64,000 nucleotides of DNA from Otis tarda (taxonomy: Eukaryota > Chordata > Aves > Otidiformes > Otididae), in contig CM048554.1 of NCBI GenBank assembly GCA_026413225.1, positions 8,014,001 to 8,078,000 of the forward strand. The letters run 5' to 3'. The position numbers and the translations under genes are program-made. The notes beneath the pieces were generated by a model. The model ran no database searches. It was not told the DNA's origin and worked only from the letters and a program-made list of their open reading frames with translations. The stretch's first letter is position 1. Each line of letters begins with the position of its first letter. Positions 1-13,769 of the stretch are shown in pieces.

Positions 1-843
1 GACAGTTGTTCATTAAGAGTCTAAATGTGCCACCTGAGACATGATAGAATTGAGAGTGGAATAATTATAATGAGATCATGATTCATCCCAGGTCCTGCTG
101 CTAGAGTGTGGGGCCATGTCTGACAAATCCACGGACTGAGGACCAGATATTGTTCATAGGATTGGGTTTTTAAGGTGTAATTAATATTTTTGGATTCTAT
201 CTTTATTTGGCTGCATACAGACTTGCTTTCTGAGTTCACGGTGATCACAAAAAAAAAAAAGATTTAATAAGTACTCTTGCTTCACTTTTGTTTCATTTGG
301 TTACTTGGTATGCACCCTTCCATTGCCTTTGCATCCAACTGGGGCAGCTCCTCAGTAAACAACCATCTTCTGTGATCAAACAGCCTCTTGTGCTGTGTGA
401 ATGCTGGAGCTTCTACAGTCTTTAAGGATAACTCTGCATTTGCAGAAAGGAAAACTAGGGAAAAGCCAACTCTGCCCTATGCAGTCTATTCATTGGGTTT
501 GTATTTTGAAGATGCCTTGTCAGAAAGACTAGAACTTAATTTTAACCAAAGGAAAAAAAAAATAAGTGGGGAGAGCACGTAACGGGACTGTGCTATACCT
601 AAGAATGTGATGTTAATCTTTCTTATTCAAAGTAGTTTGCTTTAATCATGTTTGTTGTGGCTCAGAAGGACTGTAGAAAGCATCAGCAAGTGTTATATCC
701 TATTGCTGCTGTGAACTGATCAGTAGGATCTGATGCTATGAAAAGCCCTATATTGGGTTTCTCTTTCCTTACTCTTGCTGGTATTTTGAAGGTGGTGAAT
801 ACCATTATAGTGTTTCATTTATTGGAAAAATAAGCAGGTGTAT

Positions 844-920
844 GCTAAGTGACTTGCCCAAGACATGCAAGCTGTCAGTGCTAAAGACGAGAACTGGATT
901 GTCTTGTATTCTTTATGTGC
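844..920 (-). repeat. MIR-like (CORE-SINE) fragment, old
   Basis: The segment GTGACTTGCCCAAG followed by a CAAGCTGTCAGTG...AGAACTGGATT-like stretch matches the complement of the MIR-type SINE core (GACCTTGGGCAAGTCAC) and its flank as I remember it. It is short and diverged, as expected for an amniote-age SINE. The ends are approximate. A chance match is possible. Confidence 0.5.
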
Positions 921-2956
921 CTATATATCCATTGAAAGACTTCCTAAGTTGCTTGAAAGGAAATGCAAGGGAGGGGTCTTAAGGACTTGTTTATCTGTAA
1001 TAATCTTTGCCTTTTGAGTACTATTTTTTTCCAGTTTTCATTAATCTAAGAGAAAAGAATGAAGAGAGTAACTTTTAAAACAATGTTGTTCCTTTGTTTG
1101 GTGTTAGAAGTGGAAAGCATCCTGTGAAAAATCCTGGCTGTTAGAAATCTAGTTCAGTTTCAGCAGCCATATCTGATACACAGTGCACGGTTTTGCTTTA
1201 AGGATGTGAAGTTATTGACAATCCTACACGCCCGTGAAAGGATAAGTAAATGAATTGTTATTAAGGAGTGTTGAAAGAAGTGATTGTCATTAAAGAGTTA
1301 GAAAAATGTTAATGTCAGGATTGACAAGGAGGTAATTATACTTTAGTAGCTTCGTATTCAATTGATGTTTACTGACAGGAAATCTGGAGGGTATTTCACA
1401 GGCCTGTAGCCCAGTGCCTCCTTATTCATGTTTTCTGCCTCTGTCTCTTCTCTGTCTTCTGGTCTTGTTTGTCCCTTTCATGTATGCACACTTGTATGCA
1501 TATTCTCTTGAGGGGGGTGGGTTTAAAAACATGCAACCTTCTTTCTCCTTTCACTGCATGTAAAAAGATTGTTTCATTCAGAGTAGAACTGAGTTCAGGT
1601 CATTGGAAGTCATTATCAATTATGAGAACAATACGGGCCCTATTCTGACATTTCATGTGCTTTCTGTGCCTTTGGTTATCTGTGGTTTAAATGGCAGGGG
1701 CAGGAGGGAAGTTCTCAGTTTAAAGTGTGCAATGTTGGTGTCCTCTCTTCTCGACTTTCTGAGTGTTTATTAAGGCACTTGGCAGAAAACTGCACGCGTT
1801 GGGCTTATTTCCCACAAGGAGGTAAAAATAACAGAAGGAAGAATGACTGAGAAATCAATGTGATGTTTTTTGGTTTTATTTATTAATTACAGTTTTTCAA
1901 GGCTGGAGTTTGCTATGACTGGGAAGTTGCGTATTCCATCTGGTGCAAAGTTGTAAGTTCTGATACCCCAAAAATCCTCCCAGGTCCCATCCCCATGTGT
2001 CCAGGAATTCATACCATTTCCTTCATTACCTAGTAAGAAGGCCATCTTGATAGAATTGTATGAATGAAAGTTTTTGTCAGAGCCATCTACCTATTCCTCT
2101 TCTGGAGCTTTTGAGGTCTTAATTGGGAATACCTTGCAGCTGCAAGACATGTATGGGCCAGCACCAGTAGCCAAGAAACTTGGAGACTTTTTTATGTATT
2201 TGACACCAATATCTCCAGTCTGTTTATGGAGGAATTACAACAGTTGAATCTTGCTACTGAACTGCCTGGGCAGAAGATAACAGGTAATTGTCTCACTGTT
2301 TACTGTACCAGAAGTGATGTAGCTGCTGTGGTACGACGATCACTTCTGGGAAGCTAAGAAGCAATGGCAATGCTCCTGTGATGAAGGGCCATTTCAGGTG
2401 AGGAACGTCTCTCACTCTCTGGTGAGCAGAGGGAAGAGCTGGTGCTGTTGCTGTCCTTCAGTCAGCCAGATACTCGAGTGCTCCTGCCTGTGCTGCACCA
2501 GGACCTGGTTTCCCCCTCAATACACAGAGCAGCTTCACTTCCCCCCTTTAATATGAGATTTTCTCTTTTTCCTCAGAGTTCCAGAAATTGACAACAGAGT
2601 CAGTTTGGATATTTATTTGGTACCAGCACTGCAGAGACCTTGAAAAGGCAAAGCAGTCTCAGTCCTGGAGCACTTAGTCCTATTTAGCATGCATCTCCAG
2701 TGGCAGAGGTTGGTCTTTGCTGCATTAGATTGGGGCTAGCTAACACCAGAGACTGCATCCTTTGCCTCTAGGAACTGGGGTATGAAAAACAAATGCTGGA
2801 CCATGCTTAGCACCTGTAATTTGTGTCGATGGTGCCAGCAGCTCTCCATAATCAGCCTTACGAAACAATCCACTGGCAATTTACAGACATAAATAGCAGC
2901 AGTGCTAATTTTTAGAGGTGCTCAGCACCATCTGCTCTCATAGGACTCACCTTACT

Positions 2957-3320
2957 GAAGAGAAGGTTAAGTGGCTATTTAATCATGGTCTGTAAGTACC
3001 CACTGAGGGATAAGATGTCTGGAGTGAAGGACTCTTTAGGCTAGCAGGCAAAAACACAAGATCCAGGGGCTGTGAGTTGAAGTCAGCAAAGATCAAACAG
3101 GAAATGCAAGACATATTTTTGAGTGAGGGTGATTAGTCTTTGGAAAAACGTGCCAGTGGATGCGAAGAAACTGTCCATCACTGCAAGGGTTTAAATCACC
3201 TCTTACGCTCCATTGCAATCACAAGTAGTTGGGCTAGACAGAGAGGCTTGGCAGGGAGGAACGCGGTGACCTGCATCATGCGGGAGGTCACACGAGATGG
3301 TAATGTGACCCTTCCGGCTG
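2957..3320 (+). mobile_element. Ancient CR1/L3-like LINE, 3' end fragment
   Basis: The order of motifs follows the 3' portion of an old amniote CR1-type LINE: GAAGAGAAGGTTAAGTGGCT, a TAATCATGGTCTGTAAGTACC stretch, GACTCTTTAGGCTAGCAGGC, GATCCAGGGGCTGTGAGTTGAAG, then GTGAGGGTGATTAGTCTTTGG and CCATCACTGCAAGGGTTTAAATCA. It closes with a CATGCGGGAGGTCACACGAGATGG-like 3' untranslated segment. Translated pieces such as the TWxK/W-K-LAS region correspond to the C-terminal tail of ORF2. Many substitutions and indels break the frame, so this is a dead, old insertion. The 95-codon open frame at 3140-3427 is a by-product of it. Confidence 0.8.
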
Positions 3321-6300
3321 CAAAGCAGTACACCTGGGGTCCAGGGTGCTCCACAAAACCCAGCACAAGAGGAGAATTTCTTACAATGCCTCTCCAACTT
3401 TCACAATTAGCTTTCATCCTCCGGTGAATTACAAAAGTCTCTTTGTGTGCAGAAGATGTCTAAACCCTACAGACAGACAGTTACATTACTGAGCTGGAAA
3501 ATAAAAATTCAACTCCCTGATCTATGTCAAGCAGAGCAAGTTTTTTCATCACAAGTTGCAAAACATAGAATTGAGTCCAGCCCTCCCATCTTCTTAGCTA
3601 CTGGCCTGTCAACCTAAATACTTTAGGTCTAGCCTTGAAAGCTAATTTGAAAAAGAAAAAGTATGTCTCTATGAAATGATTCAGCTCCAATGATATGTGG
3701 TATTTTCATTGAAATTTTCAATTAGCTCTTGTGCTCAGGACCTATGAAAATCAGCTTTGAGTGAACAGGAAATGAAACAAATCACATCATGATTTGGGCT
3801 GGAAGAAGTTTTGCCATTTCATTGAAGAGATAATACCGTTCTGCAAGTGGAGGATTAACTATGACAATCTTCTTGGGGGGCGAGGGGAGGTGTTTTGTTG
3901 AGGATTCAAAAGAGAGAGGCCAGCTGGCACAGACAGTGAAAGGTCTTTCAGTTGCAGGGCATGCTGTGAATAAAGATGCGGAGGATCACGAGAGAGAGCA
4001 GCGGAGGAGGGAAGGTGAGCCTTGCGTTCCCTGCCCCAGTAAGTTCCCCATCTGGGATCGCTGGACATGGTTTATTGGGCTGTGCCACACAGGGGTTCAG
4101 ATCGGCACGTGCAGCGCTCATCTCCATCCAGGAAACAGAGCCAGAGGAAGTGAACAGAAAGAAAGACTGAGATCATACCCTCTCATATAGGATGCTTTAC
4201 ACTAATTAATTAAGATACATTATTGCTGGAGTCTACATAAGTGCTTAGATTTGCTTGTGGTCTTCTGTAAAGGGTGGTTGCCCAGGCTTTGTTTTTGTTT
4301 TGTCTGATTTTTTTTTTTGATTGCTTTCTTGATACTGAGAAAACGTCTGCAATCTGAACTCTGTGAGTCTGTAGTAGGAAGGAGACTTCTGCTTGCAGCA
4401 TGAATATTTGTTAGCTCTGTGTATTCTTGTGTTGATAGTGATCACCCTATAGATACACCTTTTTTTTTTTCTGATGGTAAAGCACCGTGTTTGTATGCCC
4501 CTGTATCTGAAATCTTCATATGCATGGCTAGTGCTTCAGGAAGATCCAGTTGGTTGATTGGCGTTGCCTGGGATCTAGTAATGCATCATTCACACAAGAT
4601 ACTCCCCCTTTTCCCCCTACCCTCCCCCAAAAAAGTGACATAAGAGTGGAGAGAGAAGTTAAAATTCAACCCCAAGACAGACTGAAAAGAAAAAGAAAAG
4701 CCTGTCCTGGGCTCCTCGGTGTTTTGGGTCTGTCAGTCGCTGCTAATTGCTGCCCGTGGAAGGCTTAGCTCCACAGGCAAAGCATTTTTCTTATCAATGT
4801 TGCCACAGAGTATAGGGGCTTTCTTTAATGCTTTAAAGAAAATCGAGGGTTTTTAGAGATGTAAGCTTTTCCTAGAATCAACTGTCACTTGTATGTTGCA
4901 TTGTTAATACTAATAAGTTAATACTGTTTATGCCTGGAAACAAATACTACTTCATTAATACTGAGAAAGTCTGGAGGCTTATTTGATTTGTATGCTTGCT
5001 TGATGAAATTACAATATATCGGTGGTCAAAAGGATGTTCCGTGATAATTTACACAACACTCGGGGCAAATTGGAGAGCAGTTTTAGCTGACATGCGTGGT
5101 AAAATGTGCAGCGGTTAAAATATTTTTGGTTCCTTAATTTGTCTCTGAAGTATTACATAGGGTTTGATTTTGCACAGGCAATTTAGAACTCAAATATTTA
5201 GATTTAGCCTTTTGAATGATTTGGTATGCATTTTTTCTACATGTTCTAATCATGTCTGAAAGCATTTACAAACTTTACAAAACAATTTAGAAACTGTATG
5301 TGCAAGGAAAGATTTAACCCTCAATAGTGGGATGATTTTGAACAATCATCTTTGGAAACAAGATTTGTCCTTTGATAGTCAGAGAGGAATCCTGGATGTC
5401 CACTCATCACAGGAAAACTCTATTCTGATCTCGATGTCCAGTCTGAGCCAAATTTGGCCAAATCTTATGTTTTTAGGAGAGCAGCTGTATTATTTAGCAG
5501 CACACTGCTTTGCCTTTTAGTTGAACACAATCTGACCTCATTGAATAAGATACGACAAAAGTAACAAGATACAACAATAAAGGAAGATCAAAAATAGTAT
5601 CTTCAAAGCTTGCACTGGAAGTCTCCAAAGAGGTCTCCTTTCCATCTGCCTTCCACAGACAAATACTAGAATAAATTGTTCAAATAAAGTGTGCCCAGGG
5701 AAAGGGGAATAGATGGCTTCATGTTGAAGAAGAATGTACACAAACAAACTCAATCGCGGTCAGGTAACCACAAGTAATTTGGACTAGCATCTGGCATTTT
5801 ATATGTATGGGCTTCATCTGCAACTATTATCGTCAGGGAATGGAGATGGAGAGGGAGGGAGGGACAAAGACTGGAATTGATTGTCTTCTGTATTTTGGCT
5901 AAGAAGATTTAAACTTTGTGGGAGACACCTGCTTTCTTTCACAGAAACAAAAAGCAGATGGGGAAGAAGATATAAACCAGACAACAGTAAGGTGGAAGGT
6001 TAACAGAGATAGCTGTGTCTGCCGTTGAGATACCTGTGTGTTTCTTTGTATAAGGTGATATATGATTAAAAAAAGATTTAATAAGATTCATTATCAATAA
6101 TGCAGTTGTAATTATTCTAAATTGCCTATGTACCATGTTTACAGGAAAAAGATTTTTTTTTTTGCTGATGTACATTGAAAAAAAAAAAAAGCTGGATCAG
6201 GAGTGATAGGATAAACAAATCTCTTTTGAAATATATGAAAAAATATTATAACACTGCTAGTAGCATCATTTAAGTGGGTGTTTCCGTTTTAAAGCTGACT

Positions 6301-7113
6301 GAGTGAGAGTTGGTTCTGCCAACAGATGCTCCAGCAGACTTAACCCATCTTCTTGTGAGCCTGGTAGCTGGGCTCGCTTTGCTGAAGTGCCCTGTGCCTG
6401 CCACCAGCGCTGTCAGAACTGCTCTTCTGTGTTGCAAAGTGAACAATCCCAGTGAACTTCAGGGGCTATTAGCGAAAGCTTCGCCGACCTTATTTCAGCA
6501 AGAATTTTTCTGATTTGCGAGAGAGAGAAAGAAAGGTTTTCCTAACCATTTCTAGGTTGCATGGCCAAGAAGGCTGCCATTCAGTTGAATCCTTAACTGT
6601 GAATTAAATGAGAAGAAAGCAGCTGCAGTCATGCTCTCTTCTGACCCCAGGCAAAATGCAGTGTTGGAGGGACTCAAAGTAATAAACAGCCAGTGAGGTG
6701 ATAGTTCAAATTTGGATAATTTGTACATTCATTTGAGGAAAAGACCTCAAATCCTAGCTGTAAAACCCTGCGTGTTCTTGCAGCTTTAGACATAGTTTGA
6801 AGGAGCTCAGAATATCACTATTTCACAAACATTGAAATAACTAATGTTTTTTAACTGGGTAGGTGATGGATAAAGTTGAATACTTGCTTGTGCATTGTCA
6901 GGAGGCAGCCCCTGTGTAGCTGTTCTCAGGAGCTCAGGATCTCTCCTACAGCTAAGCCTACTGCAGGGGCACAAAATCAGGCGTTTCTTTACCATCAGTG
7001 CCTCTGGAACCCAGCCTAGCAGGCATATTCAGACCATGCCCCAAGTTTCATGCAAAACAGAGTACCTGCCCATGTCCATGTGAGAATCATAGGGAAGAAG
7101 GAAAGAAATATCC

Positions 7114-7254
7114 TGGTGGTGTTTTGGGTTTTTTTTTGTTTGGTTTGGGTTTTTTTTTTTGTTGTGTTTTTTGTTGTTGTTGTTGTTGTTTGGGGGTTTT
7201 TTGGTGGGTTTTGTGTTTTGTTTTTTTGTTTGTTTTTGTGTTTTTTTTTTTGGT
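7114..7254 (+). repeat. Pure G/T low-complexity tract, 141 nt
   Basis: Every base from 7114 to 7254 on the + strand is G or T: runs of up to about 12 T are broken by G, GG, GGG and GGGGG, with a (GTT)n patch near 7172-7190. The opposite strand is purely A/C. Open frames here (poly-Phe/Val/Gly on +, Lys/Asn/Thr-rich on -) are compositional artefacts. Confidence 0.97.
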
Positions 7255-10200
7255 AGCATCCCTGGATTCTGCGTGGTCCTGGTTTGACTGGTAGCCCCCA
7301 GACACACTGAGCACTCTCCATCACAAAGCTTTCGGATTATTTATCCTAGTGGAACTGCAGATTTATAACCCCAAATGCAGGCTTGCATCAAAGGGGGAAC
7401 TTAGCTATTCCTAAAAAAAAAATACCTAAAAAAGTGTTCCTAAACTCAGCTGCCTCTGGCCAGGTGTAATGCTGTTACCTCCCTGTAAAGCCCAGTGCAG
7501 GTTTTACCTGCAACGGTTAAATCCTTCCAGTGCCCTGGGCAGCTGAAGTCACTGCTCAGAAATTTTGGCAGCCTGATGTTTTATTACTGTTTCTGCAGAA
7601 CTTTAATGGGAAACATTTAGTGTGAACTTCTTGCATTATGTTTGCTCAGTCGTATGCAACAAGGCTTTTAGGAAGAAAAGTTTTGTGTATTTTAATAATA
7701 AATGTTATGTGTGTGATGAAGAACGAACGTACGCGTTGAGGCAAGCGCCCAGGCATGTACATATATGCATACATATCCTTTCTTTTATGTTCCGTGATGC
7801 ATTTTTGGATGAGATAGATTGTATAATTCTGGACTAAATATTTTTGTCAATGTCTTAAGCATATTTATAAATATATTAAAAAGTATGTTTTAAAATTATA
7901 TCTAAGTATTTATTTGTATGTTTACTAGCTTTTTATGTGCTAGACCATTATAATTTTTCCAAATACATGTGCTTGGCTATTCCTTTTCAAGAAAAATTAG
8001 GCATTTTAAAAAAATTTAAATCTTGGTACGTGAGAAATGTAGGATTTTTTTCAGTCCTCCCACTGACTTCAGTTGACAATTTCTAAGGAAAGGCAAATAT
8101 CCAATCACCAAGTTCTGTGTGAGAATTAAAGATGAATACGACCTAAAAACATTCAATTCAGGTGCTATTTAAGCTCATCTTGCCTTTAATAGTGATAGAA
8201 TCAGCATGTTTCCATTGGTTTGCAGTGCTTTGTAGCCATTTTTTAAAACAAGTGTAGGTTCTAAGTGTTTATAATCTTAAAATATTATTAAATATATTTG
8301 CTACTACCAGAAATACAGTATTTATAGCAGTAACAAATATCAGAAACATTTCAAGGTGAAACATTTCAATGCTATGGGATGCTTTGGGAAAAGCGACCAA
8401 GTTTCTTTTTAGGCTTTGTAAGCTTAACAGCGGTTAAACGTGCGATATGCTTTGACAGGATGTGTAACCTGCGTGCGTTTCCTTAGTCAAAGACATTTTT
8501 AGTGCTGGGTGCTAATTTAATTTATTTTGTAACAGCTAAATTAGAAACCTAGGGCACAATTCATGCTAAGTATGTCTCAGTTAAAGCCTTAGTTCAGGTA
8601 TGAATTGTCAGGATGACAATAACAAATAAAGTATATGCTTTGCGCATTAAATCTTTGTTGGTCTTTGGCTGCACAGGGAACCTAGATATTAATTCCTGAA
8701 TCACACCTTTGTAGTAATAAAAATGGATTCTGTACACATGGCTTATTTGTGCCCAAGAGTAACCTACTCAATGAAAAATAAACTGAGAGCTCGCCAGAAA
8801 ATCTGTCAAGTGTGGGGAGGGAGAAGGGGGCAAAATGTTGTTGAGGAACACGCTGGGTGGAATGGGGTGATTTGAGATTAAGTTTTTTTGGTGTGTTTTC
8901 TCCTTATTACGTGCCAGACAGTACGTTACTAGAGCTGGCAAGTCAGAAAATGAACTTCCAGTAGAAAAAAGGGCCACAATTACTGAATATGGGTCATACT
9001 GAAAAGAGCGTCATCAAATTAATCTAATTCTGCACAACACAGAGTTCATTCCCTTTCAGGAGAATTCTGGAAACTGGCTGGATTTCAAGCTATGTTTTAA
9101 TGCAACTTTTTGGCTGCCTGCCTCCTCGGAAAGTCAAGGGTCACTGCTCAATAATTGAGTATAAATACAGTCAGAGCGGTAGGCCTTCGTTTCATTCAAG
9201 CAGAACCAATTTTTAGTTTGATGGTATCACTGTTGCATACTTTTAATTGAGACCGTTGTGAGAAACACTGACATAAATCTCATTATTATTCAGCTTTTTC
9301 TGTAAGCTTATGGTGCTGTCTGACTTTGATATTGCTGTGATCACCAGCACTAATATTCAAACATAGATGTATCCTCAAGTTGGGAATTGGGATAAGAATT
9401 ACCTTTTGATGATTAAAACCAGAGTACCAGAGAGTACCAGTGTGTTCATTAGGCTGCTTCTGCTAATGCCAGTTGTTATAAGTATTTAATAGGTTTAACA
9501 CGGGGCTGTGGCACAACCCCAGCAGTCCTTAGTGTTCTCACTGAATCTAAATATTCATCCTGGCAAATAGACCTAGTGTTTACTCCCTACTCATGGCTTC
9601 CTCCTGCTGCCCAACAAAAAGAAATGAGCCTCTAGTGTTTGTTGAACATTTCTCTCAGAACAACGTATTTGAAATAATAAGAGATTTCCTTGAAAGTCTG
9701 ATTTTTCTACCTTGTTAAAATTAACAGTTCCCGTTAATAAGTAATCTCTAGAAAATATATGTTTTATAAAGAGGTTCTTTTAATCAGCAACTTTTTGTTG
9801 TTAATGGCTCCTGAACAGATGCAGAAAAAGATGCTGACAGCATAGTTGATTTGTACGTTACAAAAAGTGAAGTAACTTACACCATGTCTGTGACTTCTGC
9901 TGGGCCATGAGTCTGGAAAACTCTTCCCTCTGGCCTTAGCTGGTACCTGACTCCCAAGAGAAGGGTGAAAGTCCTAAATAGTGAATTTAGAAAGTTCATG
10001 CAGGTGTAGAGAGAGGAAGACTTCTTTTTCTGGCAAGGGTCAGATTTTGAAATTCATCCGCTGCTTTCTCTCAGCTTTGTGATTGAAATGGTTATACAAG
10101 GTGACATCTTACAGACCCCTCACTCTTAAAGGGATCTTAGGAAGAGTTTCAAATGCAGCTCTGCAATGCCCTTGCTATGCAGGGAAATGTGATTTTTCCT

Positions 10201-13200
10201 TTCTGGTTTTCAGACTGATGCTGTAGCACAGGGGAGACAAAAGGACGCAAACTGTTTGCTGTGTGTCCCTGTTTTGAGGAAATCTTTTGTGCTTCGTGTG
10301 TTTTCAGGCAGCCCCTGAGGGACTTGGGGGACAGGATTTGTTCGGTGACCTGTCCCTGTAAGGAGCCCAGTGCTGTATTCTTTACCCCTTCTTAGTTGAG
10401 ACCTGACTAGATGGGTTAATTTTTCTTCGCATGCTTATATGTATGAAAATAAGTCCGTTCATTAACTGATTTATAGCTCTTTTATGGACTATTGTTATCT
10501 GAGCTCTTTAATTTGTGAGATAAGGTGATGGAAATTAATAGAAATATTTAGGTCAAGTGATGGCAGCTATAATGCTTTAGTATCAAAACATCTCGCTTCC
10601 TTTTGCCCTCCATGCATATCCAAGTTTGTTATATTAACTGATATGATTTTCTGTTATAGCAAACCTGAAATTGCAGAACTGATGCAAGAATATAAATAGT
10701 TGATTTTTATGTTTGTCTTTGGGTCTCCTCCCTTTTTAAACCGATCTCACTGTGTCTGCTCAGGGGAGGTCTTGTTATTCCCTTTGCTCTTTAGTAGTTG
10801 TATGGTAGTTAATGTTTTTGTCACCTGCCACTGCTTCCTCTTCACGCTGTAAATGTAATTTAAGATACGAAAATCTACCTGTAGCTCTTCACCATCCTAT
10901 TCACTTTAAGTGGGTGACACTCCCTGTTGGTAAATTTCCAGGTTTCTTTCTGTGTGCTGAGTGTATTGTTAAATATTTGAATGTTCTCAATATTTAATCA
11001 CTTAGGCTTTTTAAAGGCACACAAAAAAAGCTGGCAATCCTTTTGTTTATTTATAAGTAGTAGGCTCAGGTAGGGTGATTACATGTTGTGTCAGTAGCAG
11101 CAGGAAAGGAATGTTTGGGAAGACTCTGAAATGTAAATTTGGTGAACAGCCAGTGTTACCAGGAGGGAACAAAGGCAGGGATTATAGGAAAGAATTTGCA
11201 AGCAAAGACAGATTAGGGGGACTTTATTTTTCTCATTAGTTTTTGTTCCTTCAGGAGATCAGCTACAAATCAGCCGAAAAACTCAAGAGTCCACTTGCAG
11301 GCTCTGTGCACTTGAAACTGTGTTGGGTTTTTCCCCTCCCTCCAATACCTGAATAATTGGAAAGACAAAGCGTATCTGGTATGTGCGTGCTGATGGGCAG
11401 TATAGATCTACACACTGTGTGTAATGCTCTAACCTTTTAGATGAGCCTTTCAATATTGTTATTGTTCCTCTGTGGGGAAAACTTGGCCCAAACCCTGGCC
11501 TGCGTGAGCTCAGACGCTGTCTGGGGAAGCATATTTCTCTGAAATTTGTGTAGTAAATGGCTAGGAAAATACATACTGATGTGAATTTCATGGGTGGACT
11601 CAGTTCCTGTGGCAGGGAAAGCAGGGACAGGACATGAAAAACCTGCAGTGGCTGGGGTCTTGCTTTCCCTTCTGCTTCTGGCTCCTGGGTGCTCCCAGGC
11701 TGGGGAACACCTTCACCCTCTGTAGTCTCTGCGTGTACGTAGTCTTACACTGCACCAAGCATTACCCTAAAATTATCACTTTGTTCCCCACTGAAGCCTT
11801 TGGCAAAGTTCCCTAATGTTTGTAAGTGATGCTATGTCTGTTTTCTAGGAAGTGTTGTAACCAACTTATTTAACGGTGTGAGGAAGGAATTTTGCTTCCT
11901 GCTTCAAGGAGCTGCACAAATCTTCTCTTGGCACGGAAAACACGCCAGGCCAGGCCTGAAATTTCCTTTCCAGCTCAGCGTGTCGATCACTGAGGAACAC
12001 CCAATTACAGTACAAATTTCCTATTTCCGTCAAAAGTAATTTATCCAATGGCTTTGGCCAGCAGTGTAATTGCAGCTTGAGATTCACATTCAATCTGAGC
12101 AGACAGGTAGAACAAATTAAAGAAATAACATGGTGGAGCGGGGTAGGTTGGCAGAGTGTAGCTTGCTGCTTCCTCATTTCCCCTCCAACTGTGTGAACAC
12201 TGGTCTGAATTTCTCTGGACCCTTCGAGCCTTGTATTCTGCTTTGCACTATCCCTGCTCTCGCCAGGTGTCATGTGGCATGTCGTTGTTGGGATGAGTTA
12301 AAACCTAAATTGTGGGGAGACAGGGGCTTCCAGTTTATTTCATTGGTGATTTTTTTTTTTTTTTAAATGACTGACTCATCTTGCCTACTGATGTCTGCTG
12401 GCATGTAACTTCCCTCTGCTCTGCCCCTCAGTTTCTGATTCTGCACTGTGTTGAAGCCTCCATCACCACAGAAATTGCAAATTCGTCATTATGAGTTTAC
12501 TGTAGTGTCTGCCAGAGTGGGAAGTTCCTTTTTGAAATTGTATGTTGATAAATTTCATGTGGATTGTGTTCTGTGGCAATCCCTATTCTGATTTTTTTTC
12601 TTTTTTTGCACCCTTATCTTAACTCCAAATGCAGTTTGTGTTGAGGAAAATCTGCTGTTCTGGGCAATACATACACTTACAAAGCCTCTCGTGTCTTATT
12701 GTACTTGGACACATGCAAGACAAACTCAAGCTTTGTTCACTAACAAGCATTTATTTTGAGCAAACTTTGAAATTTTGGTTTTACTTTCAATTTAAAAGAC
12801 GTAATTAACACTTGAAGCAAAAAAAAGTTATCAAATCAGTGCAGCTGAATTTACTATACATGCAAATGAAGTTTCTGGTGTAAGATAAGTAGAAATTGAA
12901 CTTACTATTTCAATTCTCTGCTTTGCATATGATTCTGTGTAACATAAAAGATCATGAATAGATGATAGAACCGGATTGGTTTGCCACAACCAGAGGTACT
13001 ATAAAGGTTGACTGGAGTATTTGGTAGTGGGAAACAATGTATTTCAATCTTTCCTTGAATGAAGAACACAGAACAGCATGATTTATGTCTTAAGGGACTG
13101 TCATTTAGCTTTCAGTGGTCATCGGAGTCTCTACAATTTTTTTTCACTATAAATTTTGTGTAAATTACTTTGCTACTTTGCACTAAACAACCTGAAATTG

Positions 13201-13753
13201 GTACATATACTGTTCCTCTTGTTATAGAAATAAAACTTAATAAAAAGTAAAGGCTTCATACAGATTGACAAATCAGTATTGAAAATAGTTTAGCATTCTA
13301 GTCCTGGCATGCTTACCTTTTGATGGCTTTTGTTCACCTATTAAAAATAAACAAAACCTGCTTCCCTTCCCCACCCCCCCCCAGACTGCCTTTTTTGGCT
13401 TCTTGTGCTTGAAATAAAATCCATCTTTATTCAAAACTCTAAAAAAAAAAATGCTATTAAGATACTAGCTTGTGAGAAAAAGAGGAGAATAAACATGTTA
13501 TTAGGTATTCAAAAACATTAACCATAGTTTGCCTTAAGCATTGTAATTGTCATTCACATTCATTTCTGTGGAAAAGATTTTATTCATCTATTGACTTTTT
13601 GCTTATAATATACATGAATTAATGAAATCTGCAAGCAAGAGATATTTGCAGGCAACAGTCCCATGCAACACATCAGTATTCCATTTAAAAATAAAATTAT
13701 TGCACAATGTGATAGCATAACAATTTACATTGAGTATAAATTTGGTTAGACCC

Positions 13754-13769
13754 TTTTTTTTTTTTTTTT
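13754..13769 (+). repeat. T16 homopolymer
   Basis: An uninterrupted T tract in the intron, with no retroposed body that I can recognise on either side. Confidence 0.9.

Noticed and set aside
3140-3427. 95-codon + strand open frame
   Set aside because: Its first half is the decayed tail of an old LINE and its second half is the LINE 3' untranslated end.
7016-7324. Lys/Asn/Thr/Gln-rich open frames on the minus strand and Phe/Val/Gly-rich frame on the plus strand
   Set aside because: They are translations of the pure G/T tract and its complement, not proteins.
9422-9441. AGAGTACCAG repeated twice
   Set aside because: A single 10-bp duplication, common by chance and slippage, with no further structure.
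11866-12273. 135-codon minus-strand open frame
   Set aside because: No recognisable domain or composition of a conserved protein, and no splice-site context that sets it apart from other chance frames.
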